Below are positions 36,027 through 44,764 of a stretch of 64,000 nucleotides of DNA, piece by piece (position 1 is the stretch's first letter; every line of letters begins with the position of its first letter). The translations under genes were made by a program, and so were the position numbers. The notes under the pieces are model-generated. The model made no database searches and was not told the origin of the DNA. It saw only the letters and a program-made list of their open reading frames with translations. The stretch is from Candidatus Promineifilum breve (GTDB lineage: Bacteria; Chloroflexota; Anaerolineae; Promineifilales; Promineifilaceae), in the NCBI RefSeq assembly GCF_900066015.1, contig NZ_LN890655.1, positions 3,636,726 through 3,700,725 on the forward strand, in the 5' to 3' direction.

Positions 36027-36896
36027 TTATCTGACCATCAGGGCCTCGGATTCGATCTCGGCCCGGCGCGCGCCGTGGAGTTCGTCCAGCAGCGCCGCCA
36101 CTTCGTCGTGGGTGAAGTTGCAGAACCAGCGGTCAGCGCGCTCCTGGATGCTGGGCAGCCCCCGGCCGCGCACCGTGTCGGCGATGAGGACGCGCGGCCC
36201 CGCTTTGCCGGGGGTCGTATCCGCCAGCAGGTCGGCCAGCCCTTCTTCCAGCGCCGCGAAGTCATGGCCGTCAACGCGCCGCACCCGGCAGCCGAAGGCC
36301 TCGAACTTGGGGGCCAGCGGCTCCAGCGGGATCAGGTCCTCGGTGCGCACGTTGGCCTGAAAGTGGTTGCGGTCGACGATGAAGAGCAGGTTATCCAGCT
36401 TGTGGGCGTTGGCGACGAGCAGCGCCTCCCACACCGAGCCTTCGTTCAATTCGCCGTCGCCGGTGATGACGACGATGCGATTGGACAGGCCGCGCATCTT
36501 GCAATCGAGGGCCACGCCCACGGCCACCGCCGGCAGATGCCCCAGCGAGCCGGAATGGAACTCGATGCCGGGCACGTTGCGGTTGGGATGCCAGTAGATG
36601 GTGTCGTTGGTCTTCAGATGGTTAGCCAGCCGTTCGCGCGGCAGCCAGCCCAATTCGACAAACGTGCCATAGAGCGCGGGCACGTCATGCCCTTTCGACA
36701 GAAACAGATAGTCGCGGTCGGCCGCGTCGAAATTGTGCGGGCCGACGTTGAGGAAGCGGTTATAGAGATAGACGATCAGATCGGCGCAGGACAGGGACGC
36801 GCCGGTGAAGCAGCCGCCATCGGTCGATAGGCGGATGATGTGCTCCCGGACGCGCAGCGCCATGTTTTCCAGTTCGGTTTGTTCTTCGCGGTTCAT
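36027..36896 (-). CDS. Transketolase N-terminal subunit (thiamine diphosphate-binding)
   Basis: A 289-residue protein corresponding to the diphosphate-binding domain of transketolase. The ThDP motif GDGELNEG is followed by WEALLVANAHKLDNL and IVDRNH (about 152-185). FLSKGHDVPALYG near 72-84 and HPNRNVPGIEFHSGSLGH near 103-120 carry the family's conserved His residues. With the C-terminal subunit it forms a split enzyme that moves two-carbon units between sugars. In this cluster it likely makes a dedicated ketose precursor rather than serving the pentose pathway; that is inference. Confidence 0.92.
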   Translation of the reverse strand: MNREEQTELENMALRVREHIIRLSTDGGCFTGASLSCADLIVYLYNRFLNVGPHNFDAADRDYLFLSKGHDVPALYGTFVELGWLPRERLANHLKTNDTIYWHPNRNVPGIEFHSGSLGHLPAVAVGVALDCKMRGLSNRIVVITGDGELNEGSVWEALLVANAHKLDNLLFIVDRNHFQANVRTEDLIPLEPLAPKFEAFGCRVRRVDGHDFAALEEGLADLLADTTPGKAGPRVLIADTVRGRGLPSIQERADRWFCNFTHDEVAALLDELHGARRAEIESEALMVR

Positions 36897-36907
36897 GGTT
36901 ATTGTCC

Positions 36908-36996
36908 CGAAAACGAGTTTTTTCTTGAAAACTCGGTTTCTAATAGACTCATCAGTTCTAGAAACCGAGTTTTCAAGAAAAAACTCGGTTTCTAGA
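36908..36996. repeat. GAAACCGAGTTTT inverted repeat between spsF-like and transketolase genes
   Basis: Left arm 36908-36942 (CGAAAACGAGTTTTTTCTTG onward); right arm 36959-36996 reads its complement. The right end contributes the CTA that is the stop codon of the cytidylyltransferase gene. Confidence 0.88.
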
Positions 36997-37804
36997 GTTG
37001 ACGGGTCTGCCCCGGCGACACGCTTTTCAATTCGTCCAGATGATGGCGATACCAGTTGACCCCGGCATACTGGCTGTTGATGTCGGCCACGTCCGGGTGC
37101 AGCGCCAGATAGTCCAGTATGTCATCGAGGCTGAACAGACGGTCGGTGGGGTAGAGAGCGTCATAGACGGCGGCGATAAAGCGGTAATCCTCTTCGTAGT
37201 CGATGGTCCAGCGGTGGCTCATCGAATAGTCCAGGCCCGACTCCCAGAAGACGTTGCCCAGGCGAAAGCGTTCCGGGTTCTCCCAGAAGAAGGGCGTTGT
37301 ATGCTCGCGCTCCAGCGGCCGGGTCGCCTCGCGCCAGGCCGTCTCCAGCGCGGCCATGGTCATCATCTCCACGTCGTTGCCGTCGGGATAGCTGGGCGGG
37401 TGCAGATTGCTGACGAAATCGAACTCATCGGGCTGGGCCAGATAGTAAGCGATGACCCGGTCGATGACACGCGGGTCGATGAGCGGGCAATCGGATGGAA
37501 TTTTGATGACCGTGGCCGCGTTATATTCACGCCCGGTCTGGAAGTGGCGGTCGAGCACGTCCTCGGCGTCGCCCCGGTAACACAGGAAGCCTTCGGCGCG
37601 GCACAACTCGGCGATGGGGTCATCGGCGGCGTCGGTGGTGGTCGCCACGACGACCGTGCCGGCCAGTTCGGCGGCCAGCACCCGCTCGACCATCCGCGTC
37701 AGCAACGGCTTGCCGGCCAACGGCCGCAATACTTTGTTGGGCAGGCGCGTCGAGCTGGTGCGCGCCTGGATGACGGTGACGATCCCGCCGCTAAGCCGGG
37801 GCAT
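36992..37804 (-). CDS. SpsF-like cytidylyltransferase family protein
   Basis: A 270-residue nucleotidyltransferase. The N-terminal VTVIQARTSSTRLPNKVL is the pyrophosphorylase-type phosphate loop of the SpsF/KdsB group, with the pair SDCPLIDP near 98-105 holding a metal-binding Asp. Such enzymes activate sugars, typically as CMP derivatives, so this is the best candidate for activating the cluster's nonulosonate-like product. It overlaps the GT-B-like gene by 14 bases. The stop codon is provided by the adjacent repeat. Confidence 0.88.
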   Translation of the reverse strand: MPRLSGGIVTVIQARTSSTRLPNKVLRPLAGKPLLTRMVERVLAAELAGTVVVATTTDAADDPIAELCRAEGFLCYRGDAEDVLDRHFQTGREYNAATVIKIPSDCPLIDPRVIDRVIAYYLAQPDEFDFVSNLHPPSYPDGNDVEMMTMAALETAWREATRPLEREHTTPFFWENPERFRLGNVFWESGLDYSMSHRWTIDYEEDYRFIAAVYDALYPTDRLFSLDDILDYLALHPDVADINSQYAGVNWYRHHLDELKSVSPGQTRQL

Positions 37805-38801
37805 AAGTCAGAAACTCCTCCCACTCCACCGGCTCACCCAGCAGGATGTGGCGGCAGACGCGGGCGATATTGTGGCCGGAGACGCCGCCGTTTTGCATGG
37901 GGGCCAGTTCGTGCAACATATTCAGATCGAAATAGGAGTGGACTTCCTTGCCCAGGGCGATGCCGGCATAGACGACGGTTGAGTATTGGCAGATGAGGGC
38001 CTGGCAATTGGCGATCATATGGTCGATATTGCCGTCGGTGTAGATGGGCGGCCCGTCGCCTACCACCTCGCGTATCTCGCGGATGGCCCGCTCGAATTTC
38101 TCGTTGGGGTGCAGCTTGAAGATCATCGGCCGGCCGTCGGCCAGCGCGACCGCCTGCCGCAGGAACTTCCGGCGATTGTCGCGCTTGTACGTCTCGCGGG
38201 CGTCGGAGGTGGCGATCAGCACGTAGTCGCGCAGGGGAAAATTGTTCTCCAAATAAGCGGCGCAATTGTCATAGTTGGGGATGCCGGTCACGACCAGCTT
38301 TTCCGGCCGCATCCCCTTGCGGATGAAGAAGTCGCGATACCCCTCGGAGGCGACGCAGAAGAAACGATATTGGTTCGACAGGCCATTGGTCGAGGTGCTG
38401 GCCAGATAGCGCGGCAGCTTGAAGCGCCGCACGAGGTGGTACATGAACCCTTCCGGGTCGGTCATGCCCTCCTGGATGAGGATGAACGGCCGATTGCGCA
38501 GATTCTTGGGCACGTAGAGGTCGGTGGTGGCGACGTAGAGGTCGTACTCCCGCGCATCGCCGCGATAGTCGATGGGCAGGTTGTGCAGATGCAGATAGGC
38601 GTCGGTCTGTCGCCGGAAGTTGCCGCCCAGCACGGTGAAATCGAGCATGTTGGAATGGCTGGCCAGGATATTATAGAGGCCGTCGGAGTAGAAGGGACTG
38701 AACCAGCAGTCGAATTCATCTTGCAGATGGCGGCCGACGGCATGGATCATGCGCGTCATGTTGAGCGACCCGCCGATGAACAATATCTTCTTACGCGCCA
38801 T
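37791..38801 (-). CDS. GT-B-like protein (CDP-glycerol glycerophosphotransferase/SpsB-like)
   Basis: A 336-residue soluble protein starting KKILFIGGSLN, a Rossmann-like N-terminal domain. The second half has LVVTGIPNYDN near 171-181, MIFKLHPNEKFERA near 222-235 and ICQYSTVVYAGIALGKEV near 262-279. The HPNE and QYST-type segments resemble the nucleotide-binding halves of CDP-glycerol transferases and UDP-GlcNAc 2-epimerases. It may be a transferase for the cluster's sugar. No membrane segment. The assignment is at superfamily level only. Confidence 0.6.
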   Translation of the reverse strand: MARKKILFIGGSLNMTRMIHAVGRHLQDEFDCWFSPFYSDGLYNILASHSNMLDFTVLGGNFRRQTDAYLHLHNLPIDYRGDAREYDLYVATTDLYVPKNLRNRPFILIQEGMTDPEGFMYHLVRRFKLPRYLASTSTNGLSNQYRFFCVASEGYRDFFIRKGMRPEKLVVTGIPNYDNCAAYLENNFPLRDYVLIATSDARETYKRDNRRKFLRQAVALADGRPMIFKLHPNEKFERAIREIREVVGDGPPIYTDGNIDHMIANCQALICQYSTVVYAGIALGKEVHSYFDLNMLHELAPMQNGGVSGHNIARVCRHILLGEPVEWEEFLTYAPA

Positions 38802-38896
38802 AACCGCTTTAGTTTACATCCTTTGGCCGGGGCTTCCAATCGTGGGCTTGTAAACGATTTGTTACGATTACCCCAACACCTGCCTATTGACGCTGT

Positions 38897-39637
38897 CTAT
38901 ATTTCCGGCTGCGCGGTCGCCGGCGTATCGAGTGACTGAAGCGTGATGCGATAGAACCCCTCGGCATAGGCGAAGCCGACCTTCTTGCCCGTGTCGGCCG
39001 CCCATTGGCGGATCATATCGGCCGGGTTCCACTGGCCCAACTGGCTGACGTGCTTCTGGAGCGCCTCGATCTTCAGGTCGATGGTATCGGTAATATCGAC
39101 GAAATGGTTGACCCGTTCGCCGAAAGAGACGAAGACGTAATTCACCTTGTGGCCCACCAACCCCTCGGCGGCCAGGTCGGGGTAGAGCAGCGTCATCTCG
39201 GCCGCCGGGAAGACGGCGTCGAGCGCTGCCTGGGCCGCGGCGCGGTGGTCGGGGTGGTTGATGTAATCCTCGGCCGGAAAGTAGTTGGACGGGTCACCGC
39301 AGACGACGGCGTCCGGCCGGTATTGGCGGATGAGCCGCACCAGGTCCTTGCGCAGTTCCAGCGTCGGCTGCAAGAAGCCGTCGTGATAGCCCAGGAAGAG
39401 GCACTCGGCCCCGGCCACCTGCCCGGCGGCCGTCTGCTCGGCCCGCCGAATTTCGGCCAGCCGCTCCGGCGTCATGCCGTCCTCGTGGCTGCCCACGTTG
39501 CCGTCGGTGATGACCACGTAGATGACGCGGCTGCCGGCCCGCGCCCATTTGGCTGCTGTGCCGGCCACGCCGAATTCGATATCGTCCGGGTGGGCAAAAA
39601 TAAACATCGCCGTCTGGGGAGTATAAGCGCCACTCAT
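38897..39637 (-). CDS. PIG-L family deacetylase
   Basis: A 246-residue LmbE/PIG-L zinc hydrolase, first gene of the sugar cluster. The zinc motif is FAHPDDIEFG near 14-23 and the second site NHPDHRAAAQA near 126-136. These enzymes remove N-acetyl groups from GlcNAc-type sugars. The ATG at 39637 (MSGAYTPQ) precedes the conserved strand by 11 residues and is preferred to an upstream frame extension. It is divergent from the P-type ATPase gene across 130 bases. Confidence 0.9.
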   Translation of the reverse strand: MSGAYTPQTAMFIFAHPDDIEFGVAGTAAKWARAGSRVIYVVITDGNVGSHEDGMTPERLAEIRRAEQTAAGQVAGAECLFLGYHDGFLQPTLELRKDLVRLIRQYRPDAVVCGDPSNYFPAEDYINHPDHRAAAQAALDAVFPAAEMTLLYPDLAAEGLVGHKVNYVFVSFGERVNHFVDITDTIDLKIEALQKHVSQLGQWNPADMIRQWAADTGKKVGFAYAEGFYRITLQSLDTPATAQPEI

Positions 39638-39702
39638 CGATTGCCTCTTGATTGCGGTGGATTGCTTTGGGTCGGTTTCTACCGGGTTAGAACCCAATAT
39701 GA

Positions 39703-39708
39703 TATAAA
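39703..39708 (+). promoter_or_regulatory. Extended -10 of the P-type ATPase gene
   Basis: TGA-TATAAA, 60 bases before the ATG. No clear -35. Confidence 0.4.
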
Positions 39709-39768
39709 ACGGTTCGCATCGGGATCATCCGCGATGATGCGCGGCGCGTCAAGGAAATAATCAACCTT

Positions 39769-42492
39769 ATGAGTGACTGGTATCAACTGGAAGTCGAAGC
39801 CGCGTTGCGCGAACTGAACAGTTCCAGCGAACTGGGCTTGTCGTCGGCCGAAGCCGCCGCCCGCCTGGAGAAGTTCGGGCCGAACGAACTCGTCGAGAAG
39901 GGCGCTAAAAGCCCCCTGGCTATCTTCGCCGATCAGTTCAAGGACCTGATGGTCATCATCCTGATCGTGGCCGCCATCGCCTCGGCCGTGTTGGGCGAGG
40001 TGGAAGAGGTGGTCATCATCATGGCTATCGTCGCCCTGAACGCCGTCATCGGTTTCTCGCAGGAGTACCGCGCCGAAAAGGCCATCGCCGCCCTGAAGAA
40101 GCTGGCCGTGCCCACCGTGCGGGTGCTGCGCGACGGCCGGCTGGCCGACATCTCCGCCCGCTGGCTGGTGCCGGGCGACATCGTGCGGCTGGAAACGGGC
40201 GATCTCATCCCCGCCGACGGCCGCCTGTTGGAGAGCATCAACCTGCGCGCCCAGGAAGCGGCCCTGACCGGCGAATCGGAGCCGATCAGCAAGTTCATCA
40301 CGCCGCTGGCCGCGCGCAACGGCCAGGCCCCGCCCCTGGGCGACCGGCGCAATATGGTCTACATGGGCACGGCCGTCAGCTACGGCCGCGGCACGGCCCT
40401 CATCACCGAGACGGGGATGCAGACCGAGCTGGGCAACATCGCCGAACTCATCCAGGGCGTGGAGGAAGACCAGACCCCCTTGCAGCGCCGCCTCGATCAT
40501 CTGGGCAAAATCCTGGGCTACATCGCCATCGCCATCATCGTGTTTGTGGTTGGCCTGGGGCTGTTGCGCGGCGAACATTTCAGCAACCTGTTCCTCGTCG
40601 GCGTCAGTCTGGCCGTGGCCGCCGTGCCGGAGGGACTGCCGGCCGTCGTCGCCATCACCCTGGCCCTGGGCGCGCAACGGATGCTCAAGCGCAACGCGCT
40701 CATCCGCCGCCTGCCGGCCGTGGAAACCCTCGGTTCGGTGACCGTCATCTGCTCCGACAAGACCGGCACGCTGACCCAGAACCGCATGACCGTGACCGTG
40801 CTGGACGTGGCCGGCCACTCGCGCGAGTTGGCGACGCTGGTCGATAGCGCCGGCTACATCCACAACGCCGTGCTGAAGCCGGAAGCCGCCCCCGAGGAGC
40901 GCTCGCTCGACCTGCTGCTCATTGCCGGGGCGCTGTGCAACGATGCCTTGTTGCAGGACGAACCGGAGGGCGGGCGGCGCGTCATGGGCGACCCGACGGA
41001 AGGCGCGCTGGTCCTGGCCGCCGACGAAATCGGCCATAGCAAGGCAGAACTGGAAACGCGCTGGCCGCGGCTGGCCGAGGTGCCCTTCACGTCGGAGCGC
41101 AAGCGCATGACGACCATCCACCACAGCCCGCCGGAAGACGAGTTTGCCCAGGCCCCCTGGGGCCGGCAGCCTTACGTCGCCTTCACCAAGGGCGCGGCCG
41201 ACGGCCTGCTCGAGAGTTGCGGCCACTACTGGACCGGCGATGAGATCAAGCCCCTCGACGAGGCGGCGCGGGCGCTTATATTGGCGGCCAACGCCCGTTC
41301 GGCCCAAGCCGGCCAGCGCGTGTTGGGCGTGGCCTTTCGCGGCCTGGACGAGTTGCCCGACACGGCCGACGAGAGCGCCGTCGAGCGGGAGATGTGCTTC
41401 GTGGGGCTAATCAGCATGATCGATCCGCCGCGGCCGGAGGTGAAGGCGGCGGTGCGAACGGCCCGCGAGGCCGGCATTCAGTCGATCATGATCACCGGCG
41501 ATCACCCGCTGACGGCCCAAACTATCGCCCGTGACCTGGCGATCACGACCGGCGACCGCCATCTGACCGGCCACGATCTGGCGGAGATGCCGGCCGGGGC
41601 GCTGCAACAGATCGTGCAGGACGTGCCCGTCTATGCCCGCGTCTCGCCGGAGCACAAGCTCGACATCGTGCAGGCGCTGCAAGATCGGGGGCAGGTCGTG
41701 GCGATGACCGGCGACGGGGTGAACGACGCCCCGGCCCTGAAAAAGGCCGAGATCGGTGTGGCGATGGGCATCGCCGGCACCGATGTGTCCAAGGAAGCGG
41801 CCGACATGGTGCTGCTCGATGACAACTACGCCACCATCGTCGCCGCCATCGAGGAAGGGCGCAACATCTACGACAACATCCGCAAGTTCGTCACCTACAT
41901 CCTGTCGAGCAACACCGGCGAGTTGTTCGTCATGTTCATCGGGCCATTCCTGGGGTTGCCGCTGCCGCTGCTGGCGGTGCAAATCCTGTGGATCAATCTG
42001 GTGACCGACGGCCTGCCGGGGTTGGCCCTGGCTGTGGAGCCGGCCGAAAAGGGCATTATGAAGCGGCCGCCCTACCATCCCGACGAGAGCATCCTCAGCC
42101 GCGGCGTGGGCCAGCGCATCGTCTGGATCGGCCTGTTGATGGGCGCGGTCTCGTTGTTGGTGGGGCTGTTCTACTACCGGCAAGACCCCAATGGGCCGTG
42201 GCAGACGATGATCTTCACCACGTTGACCCTGGCCCAGATGGGCAACGCTTTGGCCTTGCGGGCGCATGAGGATTCGGTGCTGCGGATTGGCCCCTTCTCC
42301 AATCGGCTGATGGTCATCGCCATCGCTCTGACCGTCGTGCTGCAACTGGCGCTGCTCTATACGTCGATCGGCCGCCGCTTCTTCGGCGTGGTCGCCCTGT
42401 CGCCGGCCGATCTGGCGATTGGCCTGGCGGCCAGCGCGCTGGTGTTCGTGGCCGTGGAAATCGAAAAGTGGCTGCGTAGGAGAAAGAATTAA
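39769..42492 (+). CDS. Cation-transporting P-type ATPase, calcium type (P2A-like)
   Basis: A 907-residue P-type pump. An N-terminal cation-ATPase domain (about 5-75), the actuator motif [10 protein letters not shown] near 166, the phosphorylated Asp in [12 protein letters not shown] near 330 and the hinge [14 protein letters not shown] near 647 are all present. Helix 4 has [10 protein letters not shown] and helix 6 has NLVTDGLPG, the calcium site II residues of SERCA-like pumps. It likely exports Ca2+, perhaps Mn2+, from the cytoplasm. Ten membrane helices are expected. Confidence 0.93.
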   Translation: MSDWYQLEVEAALRELNSSSELGLSSAEAAARLEKFGPNELVEKGAKSPLAIFADQFKDLMVIILIVAAIASAVLGEVEEVVIIMAIVALNAVIGFSQEYRAEKAIAALKKLAVPTVRVLRDGRLADISARWLVPGDIVRLETGDLIPADGRLLESINLRAQEAALTGESEPISKFITPLAARNGQAPPLGDRRNMVYMGTAVSYGRGTALITETGMQTELGNIAELIQGVEEDQTPLQRRLDHLGKILGYIAIAIIVFVVGLGLLRGEHFSNLFLVGVSLAVAAVPEGLPAVVAITLALGAQRMLKRNALIRRLPAVETLGSVTVICSDKTGTLTQNRMTVTVLDVAGHSRELATLVDSAGYIHNAVLKPEAAPEERSLDLLLIAGALCNDALLQDEPEGGRRVMGDPTEGALVLAADEIGHSKAELETRWPRLAEVPFTSERKRMTTIHHSPPEDEFAQAPWGRQPYVAFTKGAADGLLESCGHYWTGDEIKPLDEAARALILAANARSAQAGQRVLGVAFRGLDELPDTADESAVEREMCFVGLISMIDPPRPEVKAAVRTAREAGIQSIMITGDHPLTAQTIARDLAITTGDRHLTGHDLAEMPAGALQQIVQDVPVYARVSPEHKLDIVQALQDRGQVVAMTGDGVNDAPALKKAEIGVAMGIAGTDVSKEAADMVLLDDNYATIVAAIEEGRNIYDNIRKFVTYILSSNTGELFVMFIGPFLGLPLPLLAVQILWINLVTDGLPGLALAVEPAEKGIMKRPPYHPDESILSRGVGQRIVWIGLLMGAVSLLVGLFYYRQDPNGPWQTMIFTTLTLAQMGNALALRAHEDSVLRIGPFSNRLMVIAIALTVVLQLALLYTSIGRRFFGVVALSPADLAIGLAASALVFVAVEIEKWLRRRKN

Positions 42493-42587
42493 ACACGGAT
42501 AGGACACGGATAAAACGGATGAAACGGATTGATCGATCCGCTCAATCCGTCACATCCGTGTAATCCGTGTCCTATCCGTGTTTAATT
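42487..42587. repeat. ACACGGAT-type long palindrome between convergent genes
   Basis: About 45-base imperfect arms built from ACGGAT units (AATTAAACACGGATAGGACAC at the outer left, complement at the outer right) with TGATCGATC at the centre. It begins in the stop region of the pump gene and ends before the DUF309 gene, so it may end transcription in both directions. Confidence 0.88.
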
Positions 42588-42608
42588 TCTTTATCGCCCA
42601 CAGCCATC

Positions 42609-43448
42609 CTATTCCACAACGATGACGCCCAGTAGCGCCCGGTCGAATGAGGCGATGCGCTCCGGGCCGAGGGCGGTGAGGGCCTGATAGACGCGCTCCA
42701 CGTCGGCCCGCAGCCCGGCCACGTCGACGCCGCGACAGACGGCCGGCAACGGGTCGAGCCATTGGCGCACCCGCAGCAGCATCTTGACCGCGCCGCGATA
42801 ATTGCCCTGCTCAATCTGATAGTAGGCGATGCCCACCTGAAGGATGCCCCGGTAGAGATCGCGCCCCGGGCCGCTGTCGTCCATCCACGCTTCTTCCAGC
42901 GCGTCGTGGGCGGCGTAGAACTCGCCGCGATTGAAGCGTTCGATGCCGGTGCGGGCCAACGCCGCCAGCGGCTCGGCGCACACGGCGTCGAGGGCCGGGC
43001 GGTCGGGGATGCGGGCGTAGCGCTGGAACAGGGCGGGCATGTCGGCCGTGAAGCGCGACCGGGCCAGCACCGCATCGGCCCCGGCGGCCTTGGCGGCGGT
43101 CATCACGGCAACATCCTCGTGGGGGCCAAAGCACAGGACGGGGATGCGGCGCGTGGCCGCCGACGATTTGAGCGCGGCGATCCACTCGCGCCAGGGGATG
43201 GCGTCGTTGTTCAGGTCGAACAGCAGCAGCGCCGGCTGGCGGCGGACGATGGCCTCGAACAGTCGCCCCGCGCGGCCGTGGAGCGCCTCGCCCGGCCTCT
43301 CCGGCGCGGCCTCAGCGTCGGGCGCGCCAACCTGATCGGCCGACTCGATCCACTCCACGCGATAGCCCAGATGCTCGGCCACCAGGGCAATGCGCGTCGT
43401 AAACATTAGGTCGGCCACGAAGGCGATGATCAGTGGGGAAGTAGTCAT
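42609..43448 (-). CDS. Receiver-like domain fused to a DUF309 domain
   Basis: A 279-residue protein. The C-terminal 115 residues match DUF309: FNRGEFYAAHDALEEAW near 165-181, then YRGILQVGIAYYQIEQGN near 192-209. The N-terminal 130 residues (IIAFVADLMFTTRIALVAEHLGY, LLLFDLNND, PVLCFGPHED, AAKAAGADAVLARSRF) follow the alternating strand/helix pattern of a response-regulator receiver domain, with Asp in LLFDLN at the usual phosphorylation position. Neither partner function is known. The start is the ATG at 43448; the frame upstream is repeat. Confidence 0.72.
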   Translation of the reverse strand: MTTSPLIIAFVADLMFTTRIALVAEHLGYRVEWIESADQVGAPDAEAAPERPGEALHGRAGRLFEAIVRRQPALLLFDLNNDAIPWREWIAALKSSAATRRIPVLCFGPHEDVAVMTAAKAAGADAVLARSRFTADMPALFQRYARIPDRPALDAVCAEPLAALARTGIERFNRGEFYAAHDALEEAWMDDSGPGRDLYRGILQVGIAYYQIEQGNYRGAVKMLLRVRQWLDPLPAVCRGVDVAGLRADVERVYQALTALGPERIASFDRALLGVIVVE

Positions 43449-43585
43449 ATAGTGGTCAGTGGGCAGTGGACAGTGGGCAGTGGGTCGCTGTCGCAATCGC
43501 AATCGCTATCGTTCTTCAGCATTCAGCAGTGAGTGGCCTCTTCATTCGTCATTCGTCATTCGTCATTCGTCATTCGTCATTGCCA
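43449..43585. repeat. CAGTGGG and CATTCGT 7-base tandem repeats
   Basis: Four CAGTGGG/CAGTGGA units (43453-43484), an ATCGCA-type run, then five perfect copies of CATTCGT (43545-43579). It lies directly after the isochorismatase stop. Confidence 0.85.
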
Positions 43586-44617
43586 TTACGCAAACGGATT
43601 CACCACCGGCACACCCGGGGCCAGCCATACCAGAAAAATGTAGCGCCGTTCGCGGCCGTCCTGGTCGGTCGTCACGTGGGGGACGTAGAACAGACGCAAA
43701 TCCCGCGATTCGTATAGCCACAAGAACTCATCGAGCGGGCGGATCATGTTGGAGAGCGGGTTGCGCGGATTCTGCAACAGATGATCGACGGCCGCTTTCA
43801 CCGCTTGCAGGTTGCCCTTGCGAAAGGCGGCGGGGATGTTCTCCAACGGTTGCAGAAAAGCGTGGGCCAGACCCGCTTCCCAGCGCGGCGGGTCAAGATA
43901 GCGGTCGCGCGGGTGAAAGGACGGCTCCCACAGGCGGCGCAACGTGTCGGCGATGCGGTTGGGGTGGGTGTGGGGCCAGAACGGCCGTCCCTGTCCGGTA
44001 GACAGCCAGCCGTCATAGACCGGCCACTCGGCCAGACTGCGCCGGATGCCCGCCTGATCGACCGTGGTCAGCGCGTCCAGTTCGACACGCGGCAGCGGCT
44101 GGCTCGTAAACTCGACCTGGGCCGCGGGGCGCACGTCGGCGAAAACGGTCAATATCTGATTATGATGGGCGATGATTTGCGCGGCCGAGAGGCCGCCGGG
44201 CAGCGTGCTATGGCCGTCGGCGACGAGCGTCACGTCGTAATCGAGGCTGTTGGCCCGGCGCGTGGTCGTGTCGATACAACACTCGGTTTGCATCCCGGCG
44301 ATGATCAGCCGCCGGATGCCGCGCTCGGTCAGCACAGCGTCCAGACCGGTGCGGTAAAAGGCATCGGGCCGGTACTTGTCGATGATGAGTTCCGACGGCA
44401 ACGGGGCCAGTTGGGGATGGATGGCCCAGCCGGGGCTGTGGGCCTCGTCCGGTTCGCCCGCGCCGCCGTTGTGGCGCACGAAGATGACCGGCGCGGCGGC
44501 GGCGCGGGCACGGTCGAGCAACTCGCGTAACGTCGCCAGCACTTCGGCCGCCTGATAAACCGGCTCCGGCTCAAACATATTCACCTGGGCGTCGATTAGC
44601 AGAAGAGCAGTGTCCAT
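43586..44617 (-). CDS. Isochorismatase-family hydrolase with C-terminal extra domain
   Basis: A 343-residue cysteine hydrolase. The N-terminal half (about 1-180) has the family triad: Asp in LLLIDAQVNMF (residue 8), Lys in IIDKYRPDAF and Cys in GMQTECCIDT. It may act on amides such as nicotinamide. Family members are usually 180-220 residues; here about 150 further residues follow. This extension (from about 190) is unlike the fold. Its end, DLRLFYVPHVT...RRYIFLVWLAPG, has the rhythm of a RelE/ParE-type beta sheet, but this is only a resemblance. The ATG at 44617 lies 23 bases after a TATAAT. Confidence 0.75.
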   Translation of the reverse strand: MDTALLLIDAQVNMFEPEPVYQAAEVLATLRELLDRARAAAAPVIFVRHNGGAGEPDEAHSPGWAIHPQLAPLPSELIIDKYRPDAFYRTGLDAVLTERGIRRLIIAGMQTECCIDTTTRRANSLDYDVTLVADGHSTLPGGLSAAQIIAHHNQILTVFADVRPAAQVEFTSQPLPRVELDALTTVDQAGIRRSLAEWPVYDGWLSTGQGRPFWPHTHPNRIADTLRRLWEPSFHPRDRYLDPPRWEAGLAHAFLQPLENIPAAFRKGNLQAVKAAVDHLLQNPRNPLSNMIRPLDEFLWLYESRDLRLFYVPHVTTDQDGRERRYIFLVWLAPGVPVVNPFA

Positions 44618-44639
44618 GATGGGTTCCTTCTCGCGCCTC

Positions 44640-44645
44640 ATTATA
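44640..44645 (-). promoter_or_regulatory. -10 element of the isochorismatase-type gene
   Basis: TATAAT on the minus strand in the divergent gap with the GH31 gene. Confidence 0.45.
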
Positions 44646-44694
44646 ACCCGGTTTGACCGATGGGCATGAACTAATCGCCCGGCGCGGGCTGCGC

Positions 44695-44700
44695 TATAAT
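44695..44700 (+). promoter_or_regulatory. -10 element of the GH31 gene
   Basis: CTATAAT, 64 bases before the TTG start. No convincing -35. Confidence 0.45.
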
Positions 44701-44764
44701 CTATTGATGAGCCGCGGGCTGATGCGGCCGGCGCTTTCTACCAATCAATCAACGAGGTTCGTCC

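Noticed and set aside
39679-41307. 542-codon minus-strand frame opposite the P-type ATPase
   Set aside because: The plus strand encodes an unmistakable pump with DKTGTLT and TGDGVND; the other frame is a shadow rich in His, Gln and Gly.
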